From the NCBI GenBank assembly GCA_025267735.1, contig CM046307.1, forward strand, positions 8,562,258 to 8,626,257: a stretch of 64,000 bases of DNA. The letters are read 5' to 3'. Each line of letters begins with the position of its first letter. Position 1 is the stretch's first letter. The position numbers and the translations under genes are program-made. Source of the stretch: Mactra quadrangularis. Its lineage: Eukaryota > Mollusca > Bivalvia > Venerida > Mactridae. Shown here one piece after another: positions 10,221 to 20,895 of the stretch. A model generated the notes under the pieces. The model had not been told where the DNA came from, ran no database searches, and was given only the letters and a program-made list of their open reading frames with translations.

Positions 10221-12769
10221 GACTCAGATATTTTATTATTGTATCATGAAATGACAACCATTTATAATATTTATATATTAAAAAGATGTATACAAAAATG
10301 ATACGCCAACGAGTGTAGTGTAAATGTGTGACTACAGCAAGGCTGGTGCATGCGACTACACTAGGGCAAATAATGTACTACGATTTGTTCAATTAAAACT
10401 TGACAAATATGATATTCTATTTTTTTACGTCTGTGGTTGACATCTGATATATTAACACTTTTACACTTACTTACAATAATTTCATCAGTTTATTTATTGT
10501 CTTCTAGTATTACAACCTACGTTGTATATTATATTGACTTCGTCGGTGAGCTACGTCAAGCAGATTAGGGCTTATGTCTTTACATAATAGGGAGAAGGAT
10601 ATGTCAGCGTTCGGGTATGTCAGTCGTGAGAGCACTCGCCTTGTAAGCGATGGGTCTTGTAACAATTTCGGTATGAATGGTGTCCAGTATGCAAAATCAG
10701 TGAAAGTGTTAGCATTATTTCTGTGTGTAGTATTACAAAACAAATCTGATACTAAAGAAAGTCCGTTCATAGACGATGAAAACATAGGACTTCTGTGTGT
10801 ACATAGAGTCAGCAATCTTTCATAGAAATATAAAAACATACAACAATAAAGTTCAAAAATTAGTAAGTGCACCATCATAATCGATGGGCTTGATAGCGAA
10901 ACAGTCTTAATATTCGGAGAGAATTAATCGGATAATTAATTTTAATTAAGCTCTTGGGAAATTGGGACTTAAAAATCGTCAAAATTCGCATGATTTTACA
11001 ATACTCAATGTGGTCTTAATAGTGGAACTTTACTGTACATGTAATGATAAAATATGCAGAATTTGGCTCATACAGAAATGTCTACTGAATACCATGGTAT
11101 TCAGTCGCGTGACTTTCGAAAACGTAAACAAGCACTTGTTTTCGTGAAATTCGTTTTGCAGCCATACAACAGAAAAAATTCAAACAGCGCATAAAATAAC
11201 TTTTACATGTCTTTGTTCGAAAATGCCAATATAAGCCTGTGAATTACTATTGTTTACTTCGCTGCACAAATTACATGTATTTTTGCAAATGACCTTGTTT
11301 ACCGCTCGACTTAATTTTTGTGCAGAGAATTTAGAGTTAAAATACTAAGTTCATGGGACCAATTCGGTTATTTTAAGGTAGAGAAAAGTATTACATGTAG
11401 TTAATTTATGCAATATTTGATATTGTTATTTAAAGATTTGTCTAGAAAAAGCAATCGGCGGAAAGCAAGTGCTTGTTGACCCTTTTAGTTGCTGTAGTAG
11501 ATCACTAGTGACGTTGCGTTCAATGCTGGCGTTAATTTGAAGATACCAAGCCCTAGGACATAAAATATTCAACTACTTTGCCATTTTTATCGCATTTTGA
11601 TAAATTTTACATCAATCAATATAAACAATTTATACATGTACTTTCAGAAAATTATATTATATTTTACATACATACGTCAAAATATTCGTGTGTAAACCCG
11701 ACTGAACGTCGGAAAAATATGCCGGTAAGACGTAACAGAAACAAGTTAATTTCGTTATAAAAACCCAGATGTCTGCCGTATGAAGAAACGTTTTTACCAG
11801 AAAAGCTTACAATATTTGTGTTACTGAACTACCTTTTACATAAATAAAGTTTTATCCAAATATAAACATAGCTATACTCAAATTTTTCAGAAAATATTAT
11901 GTTTGTTCAAAAGGTAGGATCTTAATTCTATAAATTGTCTCGTTTACAACTTCGATATATTTGGTGCAATAATTAAATTGGCATAATGATTTTTAGTGTT
12001 TTTAAAAGTTCATTTCTTTACTCTTAGATATATTTTAGAATGAAAATAGTTAAGCAAACGGGAAGCGGCGTTAGTCAGGTTTGGAAATGTCTAGCCACGA
12101 TGTAACGCATCCACAACATGCCGAAATTAGACTCGACTCAGATATTTTAAAGATCATTGTTCACAGAATTAAAGAAAATAGCGAAATTTCATATCAATCA
12201 TCAAAAAGTTCAAACTAAAACGTATATTAATATGATGTTGGTGAAATAACTTAGAATAATTTAGAACAATTTAAAATGTCTAGCCATAATGTAACGCTGC
12301 CTTTTTAGACGTTTTTAACGTCAATGTTGTTGACTAATTCTTTCTGTTTGGATTATATAACTTAAAAGTAATGCATAAACATGTGCAGTTCGAACAGGCA
12401 AAAGATAAAACGGCAAAGAAAAAGGGAAATAGAGACTAAAAAAATGCAATTAAAATAATGCCAAACATGATAACTAGCATAAAGACTTGAGGACACCTTA
12501 GTTTACATTGATATTTGGTAAAATAACTTATAGGTATGTATCTGAGAATGTAGGAAAATGACACATTAGGTTTATATGTATTTGAAATTAATATGTAATA
12601 ATATTCACGAAACAATAAAAAAAATAGTTTGTATCACTGTAGCCAATTTATTAAACGTATTGCTATGATATTGAATGCTGACTATGGCGTATTGAATACA
12701 AAATATTTGTATAAAACGTTACTTTAGACGTTACGCAAATTGACGTCAGTATTGGACGCAACGTCTAGT

Positions 12770-12870
12770 GTTGAGGCGATATTCTCGATGCATCGATACA
12801 TCGTGATATTAGCATGGCGATAGTGTATCGTGATAGTACCACAAACTATCGATATATGACGATAGCATGT
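12770..12870. repeat. CGATA-rich interspersed repeat, first segment
   Basis: Clustered variants of ATCGATACATCGTGATA and TATCGTGATAG occur here. A second cluster lies at 13085-13140 (CATATCGTGATACGTATCGTGATAC), beside exon 1 of calcium-sensor gene B. The two may be the ends of one degraded element of about 370 bp, but the arms are not cleanly complementary. Similar CGATA-rich DNA occurs at 18640-18740. Confidence 0.4.
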
Positions 12871-13210
12871 TCAAATAAAGACTGAATACACTTTTGCGTT
12901 ACATGTCAACTTCACGTTCTAATAATTGTACTTTTATATCTCTAGAAAGATGTTCTTATAAGGAGAACATTCACCCTCAATTTTGACATAATTGAACAGT
13001 TAATGCAAGCACAATATTACTACAATTTGGAAAGTTGTTTGCTTGCTTTTGTCTCATTCCAACCATTTGACATATAGCATATAAACAATCGTGATGCATA
13101 TCGTCATACAATGCTCATATCGTGATACGTATCGTGATACAAAATAGCTGGCGAAACCCAGTTCTATAGATCACGTGACAATAGACCCTGAATACTGTGT
13201 ATATATTTAC

Positions 13211-13615
13211 CTCCATAATTTCTCTCATTTCTTCCTGACTGATGTAGCCGTCGCCATTTACATCATACATGTTAAAAGCCCATCGTAATTTACACTCAGT
13301 GTCACTTTCTCGTCCAGAAACACATAATCCAACTATAAACTTCTTAAAATTAACAGTTCCACTTTTATCTGTATCAAATGTTCTAAATATATGCTCTGAG
13401 AACTTTGAAGCATCGCCGATGAATAGTGAGTTATAGACCTTTTTGAATTCGTCTTTTGTAAGCTCTGCTTTGTCTGACGCCAAGCTATCACAATATTCAG
13501 TGTACCATGTTTTAATTTCTTCTGGGGTAAAATCCACTAATTGTTGCAGTTCTTCAATGGACTGAGGACTTAAGTTACGGATTTTAGATCTAGTTTTTGA
13601 CGATTTGTTTCCCAT
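13211..13615 (-). CDS. Neuronal calcium sensor family protein, exon 1 (gene B)
   Basis: This first coding exon begins with MGNKSSK at 13615 (Gly2 and Ser6 form a myristoylation-type N-terminus). I prefer this ATG to the one at 13681, because the myristoylation motif must be N-terminal and gene A starts at the same place. It encodes 135 residues with a degenerate EF1, EF2 (DTDKSGTVNFKKF) and EF3 (DVNGDGYISQEEM), and stops at a donor (ATGGAG|GTAAAT, phase 0). Joined to 6635-6432 it gives a complete four-EF-hand protein. Compared with gene A, residues around EEFKKVYNSLF, GDAS and LRWAF are nearly identical, and the intron falls at the same codon. The two are therefore recent tandem paralogues. 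EF1 appears unable to bind calcium in both. Confidence 0.88.
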
Positions 13616-14164
13616 TTTGAAATTCCTGAAATTGAAACACATCAGGTTTGTAACTTTTCTTTTATATATTAACAACAACAAAAAACTGCTTGATCACTTG
13701 ACAATATGCCAAATTTGCATAATCCTGAACAATAGACAACAGCGATTCGAGGAAATATTCGTCAGTGTTAAAAATATTCAATTTACGACGAAGTAGAAAA
13801 TGCACAAGCGTATCGTTTAACAAAAAATGAAATCCACCTCACGAATGTTAATTTTATAGTTTATTTACGACTTTCAAGCCTGTTGACGATATATAGCGGG
13901 AAAATAAGAATATGGCCTTTGATTAAAAATACATTAAAAATAAATAAAATTAAAAAATGTTAACATTTTGCATGAAACTCAAGTAACATAATCTAACACG
14001 TGTGAATGCTATCATTAGTTTCATAATTAAAAGGAACGGTAGAACTAGTAGTAGTTCATTAAAATTCATATTGGAACTTTGTTAGATATAATTGAACATA
14101 TAAACATGATTACAGGAATAATGTGCTTTTAATTAGCACTTCATAGCCTTTGACTCGATAATCA
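13616..14164. other. 5' region of calcium-sensor gene B
   Basis: This is AT-rich sequence immediately upstream of the gene B start codon, presumably holding its 5' UTR and promoter. A C-rich acceptor-like tract is absent, and I see no distinct regulatory element. Confidence 0.35.
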
Positions 14165-14249
14165 CTAACTCCTCATAGTGCTTACGTCACGCTTTGTTCT
14201 TATTGATTTAATATTTATTTAAAGGAAAATAACCGCTGCAGGAAATTTG
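14165..14249. repeat. Miniature element, family with CAAACTCC ends and 9 bp target duplication
   Basis: The left end CTAACTCCTCATAGTGCTTACGTCACGC and the right end ATAACCGCTGCAGGAAATTTG match, in degenerate form, the ends of the elements at 22952-23003 and 58182-58935. The flanks CGATAATCA (14156-14164) and CGATAATAA (14250-14258) agree at 8 of 9 positions, as expected for an old 9 bp target-site duplication. It has no coding capacity. Confidence 0.6.
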
Positions 14250-15631
14250 CGATAATAAATGTTTTGGTCACAAGCGTCATAGCATTTATGAATTAGAATT
14301 TATATTATTTATGTGAGAGGTGCTGTTCAGTAATTCAACTTAAGTAAAAATAGAACAGAATCAACGTCATAAAAGAAGGAAAAATCTACATCTTTGTAAA
14401 ATGGCAAACAAATTTAAAATATGCAATCCATATGTCGCGTGCATAGCGCAAAACGGTCGTAACTGAATTTTAAAAAATAGTGAGTTACGACAGTTCTGCG
14501 CTAAACTCGTGATATACATATTAAGTAATGAACTACAGACGTTAAATAGATATCCAGCGCCATCCATAATTACCTTTTTTTATTTTTGTAAATGTGTGAT
14601 TTTTTCAAATTTTTACCAATACTTGAGCAATAAAAACATATATTTAGACACATGCACTACACGAACAACGATTATATCTGTATAAATTATCGGTACTCCC
14701 TTTTCAAATGTAGCAATCTATAATAATTATCCTAATGCGTAAATAATTCGGGAATAGAATTTAATCGAATTAATGAAAAAGCAGTTTTGGTTACAAGAAC
14801 AAACCAGAAAAGAAAATTGTGTAAATGTTATTTTGGATGACATTGTATAATATTTAACTCTTAATTCAAAAAACAATACTTACTTCTTTACAGTAATCCT
14901 TTAACCTGTGTCTACCAATTGTTCATTAATTATTAAAAGTAATATAACCAGGAAGAGTAAATGTTAAGCATTTTGTACCAAGCCAAAGTATATCCGGACT
15001 TCTGAATGGTTACGGTTATGCAAATGGATTTACAAAGGTCTGTATTGTCCTTATAATTTGCACAGTCCTTATTATTAAATTAAATTCTATAGAAAGTTAA
15101 AAAAGATAAATTGTTAAAATTTGAAAAGAAATTTAAATAAACGAGCTTTACGCACGAGCAGTTGTTGCCTGTTGGTCTTCTATTTGATGTGAAACTTGAG
15201 AGACACTCAAGGACGCATACCCATATCTAAAATTTATGTAAACTATATTATACATTCTAAAAAATGTAGTTTTGCCCAGTAAAGGTATCAATTTATTTAA
15301 TCTGTCTAATCTCCAAATGGATAGACATAAGCAGACCTATTTTCAAGACATCTGATTACAAAACCAGTGGTGCTTTTCACAAAAATTCTTACGAAAAAGA
15401 TCTTCGTAAGTCAGTTTCATATAATTAGCACTTCAAAGTCAGACGGATAATCGCTCATATTCAATAAGATGGAACATTTAATGTTCCATGAGTTACTGAG
15501 TAAATACGAATAGACTGTGAATTGAATTAAAATGCAAAAGTTGTATGCTGTGTGTGGGCATTTGGGACAAAAAAGATTTTTGAAATATACACAAGTATGT
15601 GTTCATACTGGTCTCATAAGTACCCCAAAAT

Positions 15632-17665
15632 GTAACATACGTTACTGTCGCCATCTCAATTTTCTGACTTTGAGCGCAGACTACGAAGAATAGGCACATA
15701 AGGTAGTCTTAATGCACTTGTTTTTTAACACATACAACGTTCCTGTATGTAAGAATAAGATTTTTATTTTGCTCCTCAGAAATATAAACTTACACACAGC
15801 TCTTAAACTTTGTCGCCAAGAGTGTGGAAACATACGTGACCGTGAAAAAGGTCCATTTTTTTTAAATTTCAAAACGATATTATAATTGTAAAATATATAA
15901 AATCATAAGATCAGATATGAATATACATGAAATAGAAACGATTGTCATTAAGTATTCACAAGCATTTCAATAATCATCACATTTTACCAAAATTTTCGGG
16001 TAGACTTTTAAGAATGAAACATACGTGACCATGGTTTTTCAACTAATGGTAAATATCTTAGTTGAATTAATATTTTCTAATTAGTCACTCTAATGAACTC
16101 TTCATTTTATGATAACTACTTTTGTCATTGCTCAGGATCGTCTAGAGATACTGCTGTCTAAAGTATCAAATGTAACATACGTGATGTAACATACGTTACC
16201 GTTAAAATGATAAACCGATCTTACAATGTGGCAAAGGGTTAAACGATGACATTATCTCATTGCAAAATATACGACATCATCAACCAAGCTGAAAAAACTT
16301 GAAATTGCGTGCCTCTCAATGGCGTTGACAAATTAATGAGTTTGAAGATTTTTTAACCATTGCATGCAATGTAAGCATAAAATCCTACATAGCAATACTC
16401 AAATAAATGCTTTTTGCCAATAATTTGCTACTTCAATACTTACTAGATGTTAACAAATCTGATTTATTCGTCCTTTTTCGCTTCTTTTTCAGTAAGACAT
16501 GGTTTTGTGAATTGAAACATACGTTACGTTTGGTAACGTATGTTTCATATGAAATGTATCTTAGTTGATGATTGTTAGTTTACTTGTTTCACTATGTTTC
16601 GCTTATTTTTTGAAACTCCGAACGTTCAAGTCCTGATTGTTTCTTTTATATCCTGTCTTTAAGTGTAAAGGAACACAGGACGTCAGTCAAATTCAACAGC
16701 AGCGAAAAAACCTTTATAAACATACGTTACCACAGGCTGTTGTAATTCCTGACGACACAGACAACATATATCAGAATTCATTTTTTGTCAAAGATGAACT
16801 AGAATACGTCGCGGAAGATTTTGTTGCAGAACTATTTAAGGGAACATGGCACATTGCTACAAATCGATAATGATAAGGAAGCAAACACATCGATCATGAA
16901 ACAGCGCCAACCTCTCATCCAATGGCAAACCTATGAGGCTGTAATTTGGGTGACAAATGATTTGTTTTATGAAATAAGTGTGCCAATACCTAATGGAGTG
17001 TCTGGGAGAATGTTGCAATGTTTATTTCAATTGTATATTTAAGTGAATTACTATGTGAACTTTCAATACGATTTAACTGTTTTGATTTTTTGAGACTAAT
17101 TCGTAACCTTTTTACCTCTTAATTTTAAATTTGTTTTTACTTAATTTTGAAGGCAAACCTATTAACATTATATAGATATGACATAGTACATAGAAAATAG
17201 TAAGTGCTACCATTTAAATTTTTAAACTGTTGTACTGGGTGTAACTGATAACACTGGGATATGATAGTTTAAACAGTGTTGTTGTAACATACGTTACTAA
17301 CTAGTTATTTCTTTAGACGTTCATGATTATGAATTTTTCAGTGAGTAAAGTATACAAACTATTAAAATGTATTCAGTAATGTTGATTTTTTACGGCCATT
17401 GTACTTTAGTTCTCTTTAAACTTTGTTCCAAGTTGGAAAGTCATTGTATCAAGGGTCATTAATCTAGTTTTGTAATTTGCATACGTTGTTCAAAGATTTA
17501 AGACATATTTGAGCAATTTTGTGTTCTGAATTTATCGTTTTGAAGTATGTATTTCAAGTACCATCCCCTTGCCTTCTTATAATTGCTTAAATCATAGACA
17601 AACATACAAAACCAGACCAAGAATATGCGTTTTATTAGCGTGTTCCGTAAAGAAACATACGTTAC
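15632..17665. promoter_or_regulatory. Ten-copy dispersed GWAACATACGTKAC motif
   Basis: Copies start at 15632, 15827, 16016, 16172, 16186, 16514, 16533 (inverted), 16717, 17284 and 17652. The pair at 16172/16186 is head-to-tail without spacer. The pair at 16514/16533 forms a perfect palindrome with a 5 bp spacer. Unrelated sequence of variable length separates the copies, so this is not a simple tandem repeat. Such conserved sites in otherwise unconstrained DNA suggest a bound protein, for example a transposase or accessory DNA-binding protein. That function is inference. Confidence 0.6.
16637..16870 (+). CDS. Unrecognised open frame inside the 15372-18252 element
   Basis: A 77-codon frame has a moderately acidic second half, including PDDTDNIYQNSFFVKDELEY. 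An overlapping frame (16821-17042) continues in another phase. I recognise no domain. The amino-acid composition of the second half looks more protein-like than the neighbouring frames, so it may be a relic of a gene carried by the element. One copy of the 14 bp motif (16717) lies within it. Confidence 0.2.
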   Translation: MFLLYPVFKCKGTQDVSQIQQQRKNLYKHTLPQAVVIPDDTDNIYQNSFFVKDELEYVAEDFVAELFKGTWHIATNR

Positions 17666-18550
17666 TATAGAAAATATGTGCTTGTGTTCAAATATGTGTA
17701 AAATTTTATCTAGTCCGAGATTGTTCAAACCCTTGCATAATATCAAGCCTCATACATACAGCAACTTGTAAAATCAGTCAAAACAAAAATTGACAGAACT
17801 TTATTTTTTGCATTTTTCAAATCTTAATTGTCCCGTCTTATTGAATAAGCATAACTATGATACGATATTCAAAAGGTATACACAATTCTACACAATTTGT
17901 ATAATATTTAGAATTGAAAAGCCAAAATTTGAGCGTATTATTAATGTTTATTGCTTTAGACTTACGAAGATTTTGTGTCTTATGTTCGATCAAATATTAA
18001 CAGTCTTTGAGTTAGGTCAGAAAATGCTTTCTGTGGCCATTATAGTTCCTACCACTGTATCACGTACGACAGTTGTCAGCGATTGTTAAACGTTTATACG
18101 GGCACAGTTAACAATTATTTTTCCAAATATGATCAAATTATGTAGAATATTGTATACCAGTATAAAGTTATTTTATTATCCTTCTGACTTTAAAAAGCAA
18201 AATTATGAAATTGACTTACGATAACTTTTTTCGTAAGAATTTTTGTGAAAGCTGTGTTAGACCGTGTAGGCCACAGAACGAATATGTCACGCGTGTGATA
18301 TATTCGGTCGAATATGACATACCCTTCAGCCGAATATGGCAAAACAATGTGACATATTCGGTTGAAATTAACTTTTCCACGCTCATCAAAACGTATTTGT
18401 CACTTATCAAAAACGTGTCACAAAATGAAAACAGCAACGTACATGTCATGTGTGGATTGAAATATAAGTTCATTTTTAAAAATATTTAAGGACATTAACA
18501 TCGTGCTCGAATTGTAGGTATCATAATTATCATCATCACAATGAAACATC

Positions 18551-18618
18551 GCGACAACAATATGTGGCAACAGTATCGTGGAGTTATGTTCGATACTGTT
18601 GCGCAATACTGTTGTCGC
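18551..18618. repeat. Hairpin, 28 bp arms
   Basis: GCGACAACAATATGTGGCAA at 18551 and the following 8 bases are matched by their reverse complement at 18591-18618 with three mismatches. They are separated by 12 bp. Confidence 0.7.
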
Positions 18619-19079
18619 TATGTCCCATGTCGGGCGACAATATGCCCATGATAAAATAACGCAATAACACGATGCGATATCACGATATTTGTATCGTTTT
18701 GCGCGATGTCGTATCGTGTTCATTCGTTTCATTATCGTCTTATCGAACTATTGCGCGTCGCTCAACGGGCATCAACGAGACAAAACAATGTGTCATCTGA
18801 AGGACGACATTGCTGGTCCTAGCTGACACCACAGAAATATTGGGTATGGCGGGCTTGATCGAGCCGAGGGCATTGAAGTTTTAAAATGTTTTGAACTGAT
18901 TAGTGCATAGGTATAATTAACAAGAAATACATTCACATGGAGTCCCTTAATCACAGTGAATATGTTTCAATGTTGTAACTTCGTTCTTTATATCCCCTTA
19001 GCCGGTTAGGTCAGGCTTTGGTTGGAAGTTCGAACACATGCCCATCGGTTTTCCCATTCTTTCTCGTGTTAAACTCACC

Positions 19080-19150
19080 ACGATGATGTTAATTGTGATG
19101 ATGATGATGATGGTGGTGATTGTGATAATGATGGCGATGGTGGTTCTGAT
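19080..19150 (+). repeat. Imperfect GAT/GGT trinucleotide microsatellite
   Basis: Repeats of GATGATGATGATGGTGGTGATTGTG are seen. They generate the Met/Val-rich open frame at 19038-19289, which I do not consider a gene. Confidence 0.75.
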
Positions 19151-19743
19151 AATGGCAACTATGTTTAGTGTTATTATCCATCAGAATAGAAAGGTCGCAC
19201 CTACAAAATGTGTTTTTGAGAAAACAAGAAAAAACTGGGTACATGTATACAATTATCTGCTAAAACCTGGCATGTTTTCAAGAATTTGATTTTTGTTCTT
19301 TTGGTTAAATATGCCTTGAGTAACTTATTGTGTATGAAATATTGTGTAAATGTACAAAATCTACTGAAAACTTAGAACTACCTTTTAAGACTGACGTTTT
19401 GGTATACGTTCGGTATATCTAAAAGGTCGTGACTGTTTGTAATAGAGGTTGTAACTGTCACTTACGACCATTTACTGACAATGCTATAAAAGTAAATGCT
19501 ATAAGATGCGTCTTTATATACAGATCACAAATATGTATGGGTCATATAAGATCGTATAAGTAGCACATACGACCTGAATGTTCTGGGGTCGATTATTATA
19601 GAATGTGTGATATATACGGTCAGACATTTACTTCTACTTTTCACAAACGTAAATGTCACATAAGACACGTGTGACATATTCGACCGAATATTTCACTCTC
19701 GCGTGCCATTTACGTCCTGTGACATATACGGTCTAGAAAAGCT

Positions 19744-20145
19744 GCACAGGTTATAAGCTGACAGGATACATGTTTCTCCAGGGACAGTAAATACGGCCGC
19801 TGCCACTAAAGTCTGTAATCAGTTTCGATGAACGACGTGACACACTATATACATACTAAACTGAGACTGGGAAAAAATGTCGAAAAAGCCACATAAGGCA
19901 TTAGTACATCAAATTTATCACATGTATAATTAATGTACATAATGTACAGTGTACTTTGAAGATTACGATCATCTTTGGAACCAACCAAATACTTCGATGT
20001 TTACCAATGTCTAGATTTCTTACATTGTGTTGCGTTCGAATATCCTAAGAATGACAGAGTAAATCAGATAAGAACAGAACAACAGAAAATAACAATTATT
20101 TTAATTGCACAGTTTATGTATTGTAAAAATATGTGAGGACTAAGA
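19744..20145. other. Non-coding spacer
   Basis: I see no gene or repeat of note between the two inverted-repeat elements. Confidence 0.4.
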
Positions 20146-20886
20146 ATGAACGTAAAGTTGGCAGACTCAGAAGACACAGCAGAAGGAACGATCCTTCTGC
20201 TGTCAGAAGGATAAATCAACAGCAGAAGGATCAATCTTTCTGCTGGGTCTGTTGGCAAAAGGATTGAATTATAACAGAAAGATGTGTCTGTTGGCAGAAG
20301 GATTGAATTATAACAGAAAGATGTGTCTGTTGGCAGAAGGATTGAATTATAACAGAAAGATGTGTCTGCTGGCAGAAGGATTAAACAACAACAAAAGAAT
20401 TAATTAAAGCGTGTGTTCCAATCATTACACAAATTCATTCACAAAATTAGACAGACAATTGAACAAGATTTCTTTTGGTGTAAAAATGTGTGAATAAATC
20501 ATTTAATTTAATTTGTACAAAATATATGTTAATATTACAAGTACGAAAATTCGCCCTACCACAGTTTGGTTCGATTTTTTTCATTAAAATGTGCAAATAC
20601 ATGCTGATTACCGAGTCTTATTTTAAGCCACAATTTATACAAAACATGTAATATTATGCATCATTTTAAAGCTGATTGTTTGGAAAATAATTTGACGGGT
20701 ACATTTTGAACAATAAATAAAAAATAACGGCATAGTGAGTGTACAAAACAGGCCAATTTTCGAATGTTTGATTGAAAGATTGATCCTTCTGTTGTTGTTT
20801 TATCCTTCTGCCAGCAGACACAGCAGAAGGATCGTTCCTTCTGCTGTGCCTGCTGTGTCTGCTGAGTCTGCCAACTTTACGTTCAT
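20146..20886. mobile_element. Foldback/MITE element with about 100 bp inverted ends and 9 bp target duplication
   Basis: The left end ATGAACGTAAAGTTGGCAG and more than 80 further bases rich in GCAGAAGGA/TCCTTCTGC motifs return inverted at about 20765-20886. The flanking 9-mers are GGACTAAGA (20137-20145) and GGACTATGA (20887-20895), matching at 8 of 9 positions. A 9 bp duplication with long inverted ends fits Mutator-like elements, although other superfamilies are possible. The interior carries a 39 bp tandem repeat and no transposase, so it is non-autonomous. Confidence 0.7.
20247..20395 (+). repeat. 39 bp minisatellite, nearly four copies
   Basis: Units starting GTCTGTTGGCARAAGGATTG begin at 20247, 20286, 20325 and 20364, exactly 39 bp apart and nearly identical. 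The array lies just inside the left inverted repeat of the surrounding element and seems to have expanded from it. Confidence 0.9.
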
Positions 20887-20895
20887 GGACTATGA

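Larger units (their letters stand above)
6636..13210 (-). other. Intron of calcium-sensor gene B, filled with repeats
   Basis: This 6.6 kb segment separates the two in-phase coding exons of gene B. It contains CA/CACTC-rich low-complexity sequence near 7050-7100, two minus-oriented tRNA-derived SINEs, a GGGGGG/CCCCCC-ended MITE-like element (9966-10220), and CGATA-rich repeat DNA near its 5' end. I found no further convincing exon inside. The open frames at 10510-10878 (minus) and 10574-10825 (plus) overlap each other and resemble nothing I know. Alternative small exons cannot be excluded. Confidence 0.6.
15372..18252. mobile_element. DNA-transposon-like element, 2.9 kb, with internal GTAACATACGTTAC motif array
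   Basis: About 55 bp of the left end (15372-15427: GCTTTTCACAAAAATTCTTACG and onward through CGTAAGTCAGTTTCAT) returns inverted at 18200-18252 with few mismatches. These terminal inverted repeats enclose 2.8 kb. Ten dispersed copies of a 14 bp near-palindrome, GWAACATACGTKAC, lie between 15632 and 17665 and, as far as I can see, nowhere else in the window. Only short open frames remain inside, so it is probably non-autonomous or decayed. The superfamily is unknown. The only possible target duplication is the 3 bp GCT at both edges, which could be chance. Confidence 0.6.
18250..19743. mobile_element. DNA-transposon-like element, 1.5 kb, with GTGACATATWCGGTC motif clusters
   Basis: The left end (TTAGACCGTGTAGGCCACAGAACG, then AATATGTCACGCG) matches the reverse complement of the right end (CTAGACCGTATATGTCACAGGACG, then GGCACGCG) over about 75 bp. 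Both ends carry clusters of a 15 bp motif in both orientations (GTGACATATTCGGTC and its complement GACCGAATATGTCAC): about six at 18259-18364 and seven or more at 19424-19736. The body contains a 28 bp hairpin, CGATA-rich DNA and a GAT microsatellite. No transposase is visible. It abuts or overlaps the right end of the preceding element. Confidence 0.55.

Noticed and set aside
10510..10878. 122-codon minus-strand frame overlapping an 83-codon plus-strand frame
   Set aside because: Neither has a recognisable domain or splice context, and they overlap on opposite strands within an intron. Chance is the better explanation.
15632..17665. The repeated GTAACATACGTTAC read as a protein repeat (VTYVT)
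   Set aside because: Both strands give VTYVT, but the copies lie in different frames with stops between them. The constraint is at the DNA level.
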